Shown piece by piece: positions 17,682 through 25,747 of a stretch of 64,000 bases of DNA. Position 1 is the first letter of the stretch. Every line of letters begins with the position of its first letter. The notes beneath the pieces were generated by a model, which worked only from the letters and a program-made list of their open reading frames with translations, made no database searches and was not told where the DNA came from. The translations under genes were made by a program, and so were the position numbers. Origin of the DNA: CAZGAQ01 sp964523405 (lineage in GTDB: Bacteria > Planctomycetota > Phycisphaerae > UBA1845 > Fen-1342); contig CAZGAQ010000013.1 in assembly GCA_964523405.1 (NCBI GenBank), positions 1 to 64,000 on the forward strand, written 5' to 3'.

Positions 17682-18863
17682 ATGTCCGCGGCGCGCGAGA
17701 ACCCGCATCCGCAGCAGACTCCCTCGACTTACTTTGCCCCGGCCGAGCGCCTGACGCCGACCGACTTGGAGCGGCTGATCCAGGAGATTACCAACAGCCC
17801 GATCGTGGACACGATCCTGGGTCTCGTGGGCGGATGGGTCTGTGTAGTCAGCCACACCCGGCAGATTGTCGCCGTCAATCACGCCCTTCTCGAAGCACTC
17901 GGAGCCGACCAGCCGATGAGCCTCCTCGGCCTGCGACCTGGCGAGGTCCTGGAGTGCGTCCACGCTCACGAGCACGCGGGCGGCTGCGGCACGAGTCGCG
18001 TGTGCGCCACCTGCGGGGCCGCCATCGCCATGGTCGCGGCGCAGCAGACCGGCCAGCCGCAGGAGCGCGAATGCGTCCTGACCTACGCGCGGGGCGGCGT
18101 CCGCCGGGATCAGGACTTCCTCGTGCGCTGCAGCCCGTTCCCGTTCCTGGGGGAGAACCTGCTGCTCGTGTGCCTCCGCGACCAGAGCGACGAGCAGCGC
18201 CGCATCGCACTGGAGCGCACTTTCCTGCATGACATCAGCAACCTCTTGATGGTCCTCCTGCCCACCGCCGAGTTGCTCAAGGACCAGCAAACGCCGCCGC
18301 GCCCCGAAATGCTCAACAGCATTCACCGCGCCGCCATCCTGCTGACCCGCGAAGTCCGGATCCAACGGCTGCTCGCGCAGGACCACCCGGAGAAGGCCCG
18401 CGTCGATCTGGAGCCGTGCTATCCCAGCCAAGTCCTCGATGAACTCGCCGACCTCCTGCGCCGCCATCCGGCCGGACGTGGCCAAACTCTGACGCGCCAG
18501 CCCCTGGGCTCGGACGCCGACATCCCTTTCCCGACCGACCAAACCCTGCTGCTGCGCGTCCTGACGAACATGGTCGTCAACGCCTTCGAGGCGGGACAGG
18601 CGGGCGATGAGGTCCGCCTCGGCGCCACGGCGGACGTGGACACGATCGAGTTTCACGTCTGGAATCGCGGCGCCATTCCGGACGCGACCGTACCGCGCGT
18701 GTTCCAGCGCTACTTCAGCACGAAGCCCGGCGGTGGTCGCGGGCTGGGCACGTATACCATGAAACTCCTGGGCGAGGCGCTCCTGCGAGGCAAGGTGAGT
18801 TTCACCACGTCGCCGCAGGCCGGCACGACCTTCCGCCTGCGCCTGCCGCGGCAGACCGCCTGA
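17682..18863 (+). CDS. PAS sensor histidine kinase with Cys/His cluster
   Basis: 393 residues from the ATG at 17682, chosen over a GTG 24 bases upstream because CAGGAGA precedes it. Soluble. A PAS-like domain (about 40-165) contains ECVHAHEHAGGCGTSRVC and a following ATCG: Cys92, Cys102, Cys108 and Cys111 with three His residues, suggestive of a metal or redox centre. The phosphoacceptor is His183 in TFLHDISNLL, the histidine box of an HPK class with few other conserved residues nearby. The ATPase domain shows NMVVNAFEAG and GGGRGLGTYTMKLLGEAL. No receiver domain or adjacent regulator was found. The signal is unknown; redox or metal sensing is an inference. Confidence 0.87.
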   Translation: MSAARENPHPQQTPSTYFAPAERLTPTDLERLIQEITNSPIVDTILGLVGGWVCVVSHTRQIVAVNHALLEALGADQPMSLLGLRPGEVLECVHAHEHAGGCGTSRVCATCGAAIAMVAAQQTGQPQERECVLTYARGGVRRDQDFLVRCSPFPFLGENLLLVCLRDQSDEQRRIALERTFLHDISNLLMVLLPTAELLKDQQTPPRPEMLNSIHRAAILLTREVRIQRLLAQDHPEKARVDLEPCYPSQVLDELADLLRRHPAGRGQTLTRQPLGSDADIPFPTDQTLLLRVLTNMVVNAFEAGQAGDEVRLGATADVDTIEFHVWNRGAIPDATVPRVFQRYFSTKPGGGRGLGTYTMKLLGEALLRGKVSFTTSPQAGTTFRLRLPRQTA

Positions 18864-18947
18864 CCGCCACTCCCCGGCCGCAATCGTACGCCACCGGCCA
18901 CCGCACCGGAGGACTCGAGCGTCCCGCAGAGCCCCCAGGAATCTTTC

Positions 18948-19604
18948 ATGAACCTCAGCGTCCTCCTCCGTGCGGTGCTCTTCCTCGGCATCAGCGTCGC
19001 TCTGCCGTTCGCGGGCGCCGGTCGCCTGGACCTGCCCTTCTTCTGGGCCTTCTTGGGCATCGTCGTGATGTTCTGGGTCATCATGCTGACCCGCATCGAC
19101 CCCGAGCTCATGCAGGAACGCATTCATCCCGGCCCCGGCGGCGTCGATCGCGGCCTGCGGCTGACGATTCTCCCCGTTTTCGCGGCCCTGCTCATCCTTG
19201 CCGGCCTGGACGCCGGACGCTATGGCTGGTCCCACGTGCCCATTGCAGTCCAGTACCTCGGCCTGGCGCTCGTCACGAGCGGCTACGCGCTGTCCTCCTG
19301 GGCCGTGCATGTAAACCGCTTCTTCTCCCCCGTCGTGCGGATCCAATCGGAGCGCGGGCACCACCTGATCACGGCCGGCCCCTACGCACACATCCGCCAC
19401 CCCGGCTACGCCGGCTCGCTGCTGACCCTCCTGGGTTCGGGCCTCGCCCTGGGTTCATGGTGGGCGACCCTGTGCGGAGTGGTCGCGGCCGGTCTGATCC
19501 TCCGACGTGCGGTGATTGAAGACCGCTTCCTGCACGCACAACTCGACGGCTACGGCCCGTACGCCCAGCGCGTGCGGTACCGGGTATTGCCCGGGATCTG
19601 GTGA
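18948..19604 (+). CDS. ICMT/PEMT-like membrane methyltransferase family protein
   Basis: 218 residues with about five hydrophobic helices. The family signature is in the C-terminal half: LITAGPYAHIRHPGYAG, then EDRFLHAQLDGYGPYAQRV and RYRVLPGIW. Known: isoprenylcysteine carboxyl methyltransferases and their bacterial relatives use S-adenosylmethionine to methylate lipid-linked or small substrates at the membrane. The bacterial substrate is generally unknown and cannot be read from this sequence. It starts 84 bases after the kinase gene on the same strand and could be cotranscribed with it. Confidence 0.85.
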   Translation: MNLSVLLRAVLFLGISVALPFAGAGRLDLPFFWAFLGIVVMFWVIMLTRIDPELMQERIHPGPGGVDRGLRLTILPVFAALLILAGLDAGRYGWSHVPIAVQYLGLALVTSGYALSSWAVHVNRFFSPVVRIQSERGHHLITAGPYAHIRHPGYAGSLLTLLGSGLALGSWWATLCGVVAAGLILRRAVIEDRFLHAQLDGYGPYAQRVRYRVLPGIW

Positions 19605-19649
19605 GCGCACCGCGGCGCCGGCAGCTCCGTCCGCGTCAGCACAGCCGCC

Positions 19650-21131
19650 TTACGGCGAGCAACCGCCATAGGTTCCCAGGTACCACGTGCCGCAGGCGCT
19701 GCCGCCGTAGTAGCGGATTTCGATCCAAAACTCCCGGTGATCGAGGCTGGCGAGGTTGTCCGACCAGGTGAACCCGACGTCCTCCGGCTGCCCGGCTCCC
19801 TGGGTCGACGAATCGAGCAGGTTGCCATTGCAGCCGTCATACAGGTACAGGTCGTAGTCCATTCCGCTCGGGTTCTGCAGCATGGCATCGAAGTACAGTG
19901 TATGCCCGACCAGGGGGCTCGTGTCCGTCTCCATGACCCAGACGCGATACCAGGCTTCGCCCCGGCCGCTGGCACTGCCAAAGGGCATGCAGCTCTGGTC
20001 GCCGGACACGTTCGGCAGCGATGTGGCGCCGGCGCAGGCCGGCGAGTTGTCCAGGCTGACCTCGCAGCCGTCCGCATACTGCCCGTTGCAATCCGCCCAG
20101 CCGGACGCGCAGGTCTCGATGACGCACTGACCGGCCGTGCAGCTCGTGGTCGCCACGTGCGGTGGGGGCGTGCAGGCATGGCCGCACGAGCCGCAGTGCG
20201 TCAGGGAGGTATTCGTGTTCACCTCGCAACCATTGGAGTAGACGAGATCGCAGTCCGCGTAACCCGGCGCACAGGCCAGAACCCGGCATTCCCCGTTGAC
20301 GCAGCCCACCGAGGTCGCGTTCGGCACGGAGCCGCAGATTCGACCGCACAAGCCGCAGTTGTGCACGTCCGTCGCAATGCTGACCTCGCAACCGTTGGTG
20401 TAGTTGTAGTCGCAGTCGGCGTAGCCCGGCGCGCAAGCCGCGATGCGGCAGTTCCCGTTCACACAAGCCACCGCGACGACGTTCGGCCCGGGATGACAAA
20501 CCACCCCGCACGCGCCGCAGTTCTGCGTGCTCGTGTTCGTGTTCACCTCGCAGCCGTCAGTGTACAGTCCGTTGCAGTCGCGGTAGCCCGACGCACAGGC
20601 AGCAATGACGCACTCGCCGTTCACGCAACTCGTCGCCGTCACGTTCGGCCCCGGAGTGCACGCCACCCCGCAGTCGCCGCAATGCTCCGGGCTCGTCTGC
20701 AGGTCGGTCTCGCAGCCGTTGCCCGGCCAATCGTCGCAATCCGCCCAGCCGGAGTCGCATTCGCAGCTTGCGGCCGCGCCGCAGGCGGCGTGCGCCCCGC
20801 AACCCGCACCCAGCGGGCAGTCGTCCACGTCCGCGCAGTCGGTCAGTCCGTCCAGGTCGTTGTCGAGGCCGTCGTTGCAGATCTCGGGCGGATACATGGG
20901 CCCCGTGTAGCTCGCCTGGAACAGCTCGAAGTCATCCAGGTCCACGTCGCAGTCGCCATCCAGGTCGCCGCGCGGCCGGCCCTGGGCGTCCACGAGCACG
21001 CCGGGCGGCGTGTTGGGACAGACGTCGACGCTGTCGTCGACACCGTCGCCGTCGCGGTCCGCGGCTCCGGCCACCGCAGGCAGACACGCAGCCAGCACAG
21101 TCAGCACGGTGAGTTTCCACAGAGCGCACAT
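19650..21131 (-). CDS. Secreted protein with tandem cysteine-rich repeats
   Basis: 493 residues. The ATG at 21131 follows AGGTG and opens a signal peptide (LTVLTVLAACLPAVAGAA). Then comes a calcium-loop segment (DRDGDGVDDSVDVCP, and DLDGDCDVDLDDFELF, a single dockerin-like loop), a MopE-like CNDGLDNDLDGLTDCADVD, and four full plus one partial copies of a repeat of about 49 residues with the pattern CASGYRDCNGLYTDGCEVN, CGACG and CVNGxCxIxAC. The C-terminal 110 residues form a beta domain (HTLYFDAMLQNPSGMDYDLY). Similar repeats occur in myxobacterial exported proteins. The function is unknown. Disulfides are expected throughout, so the protein is probably extracellular. Confidence 0.8.
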   Translation of the reverse strand: MCALWKLTVLTVLAACLPAVAGAADRDGDGVDDSVDVCPNTPPGVLVDAQGRPRGDLDGDCDVDLDDFELFQASYTGPMYPPEICNDGLDNDLDGLTDCADVDDCPLGAGCGAHAACGAAASCECDSGWADCDDWPGNGCETDLQTSPEHCGDCGVACTPGPNVTATSCVNGECVIAACASGYRDCNGLYTDGCEVNTNTSTQNCGACGVVCHPGPNVVAVACVNGNCRIAACAPGYADCDYNYTNGCEVSIATDVHNCGLCGRICGSVPNATSVGCVNGECRVLACAPGYADCDLVYSNGCEVNTNTSLTHCGSCGHACTPPPHVATTSCTAGQCVIETCASGWADCNGQYADGCEVSLDNSPACAGATSLPNVSGDQSCMPFGSASGRGEAWYRVWVMETDTSPLVGHTLYFDAMLQNPSGMDYDLYLYDGCNGNLLDSSTQGAGQPEDVGFTWSDNLASLDHREFWIEIRYYGGSACGTWYLGTYGGCSP

Positions 21132-21318
21132 GACGCACCTCGCGACCAGAAAGAAGTGAAAGCCCGAACTCGCCCCCAGACCAACGCGATTCAGGCAACC
21201 GGCCCGGCTCCGCTGCCGAACCCTGCGATGCCATTGTACCGCGCCGCACCCGCGCACGACGCGGTAATTTCGTGCCTTTCCGGGCGTCTCGACCCCCGGC
21301 ACGCGGGTCACCGTCAAG

Positions 21319-22899
21319 CTAGTCCTGCAGCCGGAACTGCTCGCGCAGCCAGTCCGTGACGGTGTCGAGCGCCGCCGGAGCGATCGTCTGCGTGATCGCG
21401 GCATATTCCCCGACGCTCCCCGTCTTCGCCTCCTGCAGCAGGTGATTCAGTCCCGGCAGTTCACGCGCCGTCGCGTGCTCGTTGCCACCCGCCCGCAGCG
21501 CCGCCTCAATCTGCGGCAGGTTCTCCTGCGGCGGCACCTGCAGGTCGAGCGCGCCACCCAGCGCCAGCACCGGACACTTCACCTTCCGCAAGGCGGCGCG
21601 GGGATCGCAGCGCACGAAGGAGCGCATCCAAAGCGAACGCACGCCCGGCAGCGCCTGGGCCACGGTCGCGCTGAGCGCGTCCTCGCTTGGCGCATTGCTG
21701 CCGCTGGCTTGCGTCAGTTGGACGCGCACCAGCTCGCGCAAGCCCGCCTGCAGTTCCTCGTCGCTCCCGCCGTCACGCACGACGCGGAGCATGGCTTGCT
21801 GTGCCTCTACCTGCTGGTCGATCTGCTCGCTGGTTCGTCCCGCGGCGCGCAGCAACGCGCGCATCTGCAGGCCCAACAACTCGTCGCCCGGCACTCCGCT
21901 GCCCGCCAGCAATACGATCGCCACAATATCCGTCGCTTGTGCTGCCGCCAGTGGCGCCACAATCCCGCCCTCGCTGTGCCCGATCAGCCCGATTCGCCGC
22001 GCATCGATCTCCGGCTGCTGCTTCAGAAACGCGACCGCTGCCAAGGCGTCGCGTGCGAAGGCCTCGGTGGTCGCGTTCGCGATGTCGCCCGTCGAGCCAC
22101 CGACACCGCGATCGTCGCTGCGCAACACCGCGATGCCGTGTCGCGAAAGATGGTCCGCCCAGACGAGAAACGGCTTATGTCCGAAGATCGTCTCATCGCG
22201 ATCCTGGGCCCCGGAACCTGTGATCAACACCACGGCGGGATGCGGGCCCGGACCGGGCGGGATCGTCAACGTGCCCGCCAGCTTCACACGGTCTTCCGTA
22301 TTCTCGTACGTCACCTCTCGCGCTGTGTAGGGGAACGGTGGCTTCGGATTCTGCGGGCGCACCGGTCCGACGGCCGCGGCCCCGTCTTCGGTCGTGCGTT
22401 CCATGCGCACCGGGATCGTCGCGCCATGTTGGCGCAACTCCCCCTTCGCGTGGTCCCCCTGCTCCGCGCGCGTCAACTCGAACTCGGCCCCCGCACCCGC
22501 GATGCTGAAGTGAATCCGCGTCGCGCTCAACTCGACCGCGCTGAGTGGCAGCGCCTTCGCGCCTTGCGCGGGGATATCAATCGTCGCCCGCAACTGCCCG
22601 TCATCTCCGGCGCGAAAGACCACGACGAATTCGAGCGGCGTGCCCGGCGTATCGCACACGCCCTTCCACCATTGCGGTCCGTCGAGCGCCGGCTGCGAAC
22701 TGCTGGTCGGCCGGCTGGCCGGCGCGCTCGCCGCCGGACGCGTGCTCGTCACCGGACGCGTACTTGGCGCTGTCGTGGTTACACCGACAGATGCTCGATC
22801 ATCGCACCACGCCGATTGGACGCCGCTGCACAGGATGACAGTCGAGATGATGATCGCGGCCGCAAGGTGCGGCCACTGGACATGCGAGTTGTTCGACAT
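21319..22899 (-). CDS. Exported alpha/beta hydrolase
   Basis: 526 residues from the ATG at 22899 (AGGAGG upstream), with a signal peptide (AAAIIISTVILCSGVQSAWC) and a Thr/Ser/Pro-rich linker. Residues about 80-200 are a beta-rich domain found in front of such hydrolases. The hydrolase core has VVLITGSGAQDRDET, the nucleophile Ser309 in IGLIGHSEGG, an acid in LALGGALDLQVPP, and His in LPGLNHLLQ. Known: this family includes periplasmic esterases and peptidase-like hydrolases. The substrate is unknown. Probably periplasmic. It runs in the same direction as the gene at 19650 but 187 bases away. Confidence 0.88.
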   Translation of the reverse strand: MSNNSHVQWPHLAAAIIISTVILCSGVQSAWCDDRASVGVTTTAPSTRPVTSTRPAASAPASRPTSSSQPALDGPQWWKGVCDTPGTPLEFVVVFRAGDDGQLRATIDIPAQGAKALPLSAVELSATRIHFSIAGAGAEFELTRAEQGDHAKGELRQHGATIPVRMERTTEDGAAAVGPVRPQNPKPPFPYTAREVTYENTEDRVKLAGTLTIPPGPGPHPAVVLITGSGAQDRDETIFGHKPFLVWADHLSRHGIAVLRSDDRGVGGSTGDIANATTEAFARDALAAVAFLKQQPEIDARRIGLIGHSEGGIVAPLAAAQATDIVAIVLLAGSGVPGDELLGLQMRALLRAAGRTSEQIDQQVEAQQAMLRVVRDGGSDEELQAGLRELVRVQLTQASGSNAPSEDALSATVAQALPGVRSLWMRSFVRCDPRAALRKVKCPVLALGGALDLQVPPQENLPQIEAALRAGGNEHATARELPGLNHLLQEAKTGSVGEYAAITQTIAPAALDTVTDWLREQFRLQD

Positions 22900-23133
22900 G
22901 GTCGGCCTCCTGGGTTCAGAAGACCATCGTACCCCGCCGGGAACCGAGCGTCCGGGTGGCAGGAGCCTGCCCCGACAAGTTCCCACGCGCCAGGCCGTAT
23001 CCGCGGAAGTCCCACGTCAAACGGGGCAGGCACGACGTAGGGCAGGTTGCGCGAGCAGAAGGACCTCGCCCCCCGTCACCAGCCCCCAGCGACGGATTGC
23101 CGCAACCTGCCGCCCGCTCCACCCACCGTCCGC

Positions 23134-23679
23134 TCACCGCGGCTCCAGCGGATCGCGTGGTCGCTGCGCCGCCAACAATTCGTCCAACGTATATTGCCGC
23201 CCGCACTCGGGACAACGGGCTTCGTGCAGTCCCTTCATGCTGTACCCGCAATTCAGGCACATGGGGCCGCCCGGCTCCCCGTTCGCCCCGCGCGCCGCGC
23301 GCTCCGCGGCCGTCTCCCGCCATATGATAGCCGTACCGGCGATCCACGCCGCGCCCCAGGTGAGCACGGCCATCACTAATGCGACGTCTGTTTCCCGAAC
23401 CGCGGCACACACTGCACCATATGCGCCCATCGCCGCGAGAACCGCGAGGATCAGTACGACAGACGTCCAGATCACCCGCGCCCGCATCCACGACACCGCG
23501 CGGCGCCAGATCGCCAGCCAGCCCAACGCAACGAACCCCGCCGTAGCCAGATCAGCGGCCAGGAAAGCTGCGTTGCTGGAGTTCGACCGGTATGTGAGGA
23601 CGACAACTCCCAGCCAAGTGAACACCGACAGGATCAGCAGCGCCAGCGACAGCATCACGCGCGTGAGATTCGGCGTCAT
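23134..23679 (-). CDS. Membrane protein with C-terminal zinc ribbon
   Basis: 181 residues from the ATG at 23679, preceded by AAGGGAG. Four hydrophobic helices fill residues about 8-125. They are followed by a zinc ribbon, CLNCGYSMKGLHEARCPECG, and a short tail. The same ribbon type ends or interrupts the proteins at 44132, 56166 and 58099. No enzyme motif is visible and the function is unknown. It is divergent from the lipoprotein gene at 23818, with 138 bases between the two starts. Confidence 0.75.
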   Translation of the reverse strand: MTPNLTRVMLSLALLILSVFTWLGVVVLTYRSNSSNAAFLAADLATAGFVALGWLAIWRRAVSWMRARVIWTSVVLILAVLAAMGAYGAVCAAVRETDVALVMAVLTWGAAWIAGTAIIWRETAAERAARGANGEPGGPMCLNCGYSMKGLHEARCPECGRQYTLDELLAAQRPRDPLEPR

Positions 23680-23761
23680 GGACACTCCCTTGCTGTCGGC
23701 TGGCGCACGCACCCCGCGTGCCCCTCCCACCGACACCGCGCAGTGTACCGCGCCGCGCGGG

Positions 23762-23790
23762 TTGACAATCCCACCCCCCTTCGGCTCAAT
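23762..23790 (+). promoter_or_regulatory. Possible promoter of the 23818-31650 gene run
   Basis: A perfect -35 TTGACA (23762-23767), a 17-base spacer and a weak -10 CTCAAT (23785-23790), 28 bases before the ATG at 23818. The -10 match is poor, so this is tentative. Confidence 0.4.
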
Positions 23791-23817
23791 GGGCGCCTGA
23801 CACCTGCGGAGGTCGGT

Positions 23818-24783
23818 ATGCACATCCCATCGCGCGTCTCGCTTCTGAAACGACTGCTCGCGACCCTGCTGTTCACCACAATGTGTACGGGCTGTCAGAC
23901 TACCGCCCTGCATCCCGTCGCGCCCGCGGGCCCCACGCTCGACCACCGCTACCAGGCCATCCTCGCCCACAGCGAGCCGTACGGCCCCGGCGGGAAGATC
24001 GTCCTCGACGTCGCCTATCGCGTCCTCCAGGAAGGTCACGCGGCCGGGCGCTGGCCGCAGGTCAGCCTCGAAGACCTCTGGACCGAGGCGATCCAGGAGG
24101 GCGGCGGCCTCTTCAACCAGCCTGAGCGCCGCTGGGGCAAGACGACCGCGGCCGAGACGAAGGACATGATCGGCCAGACCACGATCGGCCCCTGGCAGAT
24201 CACCGTGACGAACGTCAAGACGAAGTACGGGCTGCCCTACGGCGTGCAGCCCGACTGGCCCGACGCCCAGGTCTACGCCTTCTGCCGCGATCACCCCGAG
24301 ATCCAGGTCCGCATGATCGCCGACTATATCGAGGAGGCGTACACCAAGTACGGGCGGCGCGGGCCGTACGGCATTCAGCGTTATTTCTGGCTCGAGGGCT
24401 ACACGCGCCGCTGGATCGGCCAGGGTGCGTGGGACAAATCCGTCCTGCCGGAGCCGCCGGGCGGCGACTGGACCAAGCTGACCGACGCCATGAAAGCCGA
24501 CACCGGCTTCTACGCGAAGCAGGTTTTAATTGGCTGGCGCGGCAACCCGCGCGGCCTGCTGTACTGGCTGTGGGTCACGGGCGACGAGGCAGGCATTCGC
24601 GCCGCACTGCGCAACTGGCGCGACCAGCGCAAGATGATCTGGGACGAGGGCGCCGGCGATGCCGTCTTAACGTCGCAACCCGGCGAGTTCGCGATTCAAC
24701 CGGAAGACCTGCGCTACGTACCGCGGCCCGAATGCAGCGCGGCGCTGACGCGCATCGTGCACGAAGTCCTGGCGGAGAAATGA
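23818..24783 (+). CDS. Predicted lipoprotein, unknown family
   Basis: 321 residues. The ATG at 23818 follows GCGGAGG. The N-terminus MHIPSRVSLLKRLLATLLF leads into the lipobox CTGC with Cys31 or so as the likely lipidated residue. The rest is soluble and rich in Trp and Tyr (GPWQITVTNVKTKYGLPYG, YIEEAYTKYGRRGPYG), suggesting an enzyme or carbohydrate-binding fold, but I do not recognise the family. It is the first gene of a tight plus-strand run: its stop is seven bases before the GNAT gene. Context suggests a periplasmic partner for whatever the GNAT, PIG-L and symporter genes handle. Confidence 0.75.
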   Translation: MHIPSRVSLLKRLLATLLFTTMCTGCQTTALHPVAPAGPTLDHRYQAILAHSEPYGPGGKIVLDVAYRVLQEGHAAGRWPQVSLEDLWTEAIQEGGGLFNQPERRWGKTTAAETKDMIGQTTIGPWQITVTNVKTKYGLPYGVQPDWPDAQVYAFCRDHPEIQVRMIADYIEEAYTKYGRRGPYGIQRYFWLEGYTRRWIGQGAWDKSVLPEPPGGDWTKLTDAMKADTGFYAKQVLIGWRGNPRGLLYWLWVTGDEAGIRAALRNWRDQRKMIWDEGAGDAVLTSQPGEFAIQPEDLRYVPRPECSAALTRIVHEVLAEK

Positions 24784-24790
24784 GGCCCCC

Positions 24791-25732
24791 ATGTCACACG
24801 TCTCGATTCGTACCTTGCGCAGTGCCGATCTGGAGCGGGTCGTAGACATCTGGAACCGCGCGCTGCTACGCGATCCGACGAACCTCGGCCGCTTCGTAAC
24901 GTGGCTCTTTGGCGACCCCGACTATTGGCCGGGCGACGACTCCGGCTTCTTCGTCGCCGAGCGCGGTGGCGCTGTCGTCGGCTTTGCCCGCGCGATCATC
25001 CGGCGCTGGCCCAACGATCGCGTGGGGATCGAGCCCGAGCGCGGCTGGATTCCCGTCCTCGCCGTCGATCCCGCACACCAGCGCCAGCGCATCGGCACCA
25101 CCTTGCTCGACCGCGCCCTGACCTATCTCCGCGCCGCCGGCCGCAAGGAATGCTGGGTTTGCGGCAACACCGGCTCGGCCCCGGGCTACGTCTTCCCCGG
25201 TGTCGACAAGGATCTCTACGCCGGCGCCCTCGCGCTCTTCCAGAAGCACGGCTTCACGATCGACCACGAGCCGGTCTCCATGTCCCGCGAAGTCGTCGAC
25301 TTCGACGTCGAGCAGTTTCACGAACAAGCCTGGCGCACCGGCCAGGACATCCGCGTCCAGCCGCTCGAACTCGACCGCGTCCAGCAATTCCTGGACTTCA
25401 TGGCCACCGCGTTCCCCGGCGACTGGAACATGGCCGCCCGCGCGAAGCTTCGCGCCGGCGCCCTGCACGAGGTGCTCATCGCCCTGCACGGCGAGACCAT
25501 CGTCGGCTACTGCCAGTGGGAAGGCGAGCACTTCGGCCCCTTCGGCGTGACCGCCCAGGTCCGCAGTCAGGGCATCGGCGCCAAGCTCTTCGTCGAGGCC
25601 GTCCGCCGCATCCGCGCCGCCGACGGCCGCACCGTCTGGTTCAATTGGGCCGACGAGGCGGCCGCCCGCTTCTACGGCCGCTACGGCCTGCGTCCGCAGC
25701 GGCATTTCGCGATTCTGCGCGCCGCGCTCTAG
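24791..25732 (+). CDS. Tandem GNAT acetyltransferase
   Basis: 313 residues in two GNAT-like halves. The first (about 5-165) has the acetyl-CoA loop region VLAVDPAHQRQRIGTTLLDR. The second (about 180-313) has EHFGPFGVTAQVRSQGIGAK, with the Q/RxxGxG/A signature, and FNWADEAAARFYGRYGL. Two-domain GNATs include mycothiol synthase MshD, which acetylates an amino-sugar thiol; sequence similarity to MshD was not tested. It is closely related to the product of 28275-29222: shared blocks such as PDYWPGxDSGF, GEHFGPFGV and RRIRAADGRTVWFNWADE. Operon position: 7 bases after the lipoprotein and 15 before the symporter. Confidence 0.88.
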   Translation: MSHVSIRTLRSADLERVVDIWNRALLRDPTNLGRFVTWLFGDPDYWPGDDSGFFVAERGGAVVGFARAIIRRWPNDRVGIEPERGWIPVLAVDPAHQRQRIGTTLLDRALTYLRAAGRKECWVCGNTGSAPGYVFPGVDKDLYAGALALFQKHGFTIDHEPVSMSREVVDFDVEQFHEQAWRTGQDIRVQPLELDRVQQFLDFMATAFPGDWNMAARAKLRAGALHEVLIALHGETIVGYCQWEGEHFGPFGVTAQVRSQGIGAKLFVEAVRRIRAADGRTVWFNWADEAAARFYGRYGLRPQRHFAILRAAL

Positions 25733-25747
25733 CCAAGGGAGTCACCT

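Noticed and set aside
17403..19400. A long minus-strand extension of the phoH frame (over 660 codons)
   Set aside because: It is antisense to the kinase and methyltransferase genes, has no recognisable domain, and the PIN domain begins at the ATG at 17402. It is a GC-rich shadow frame.
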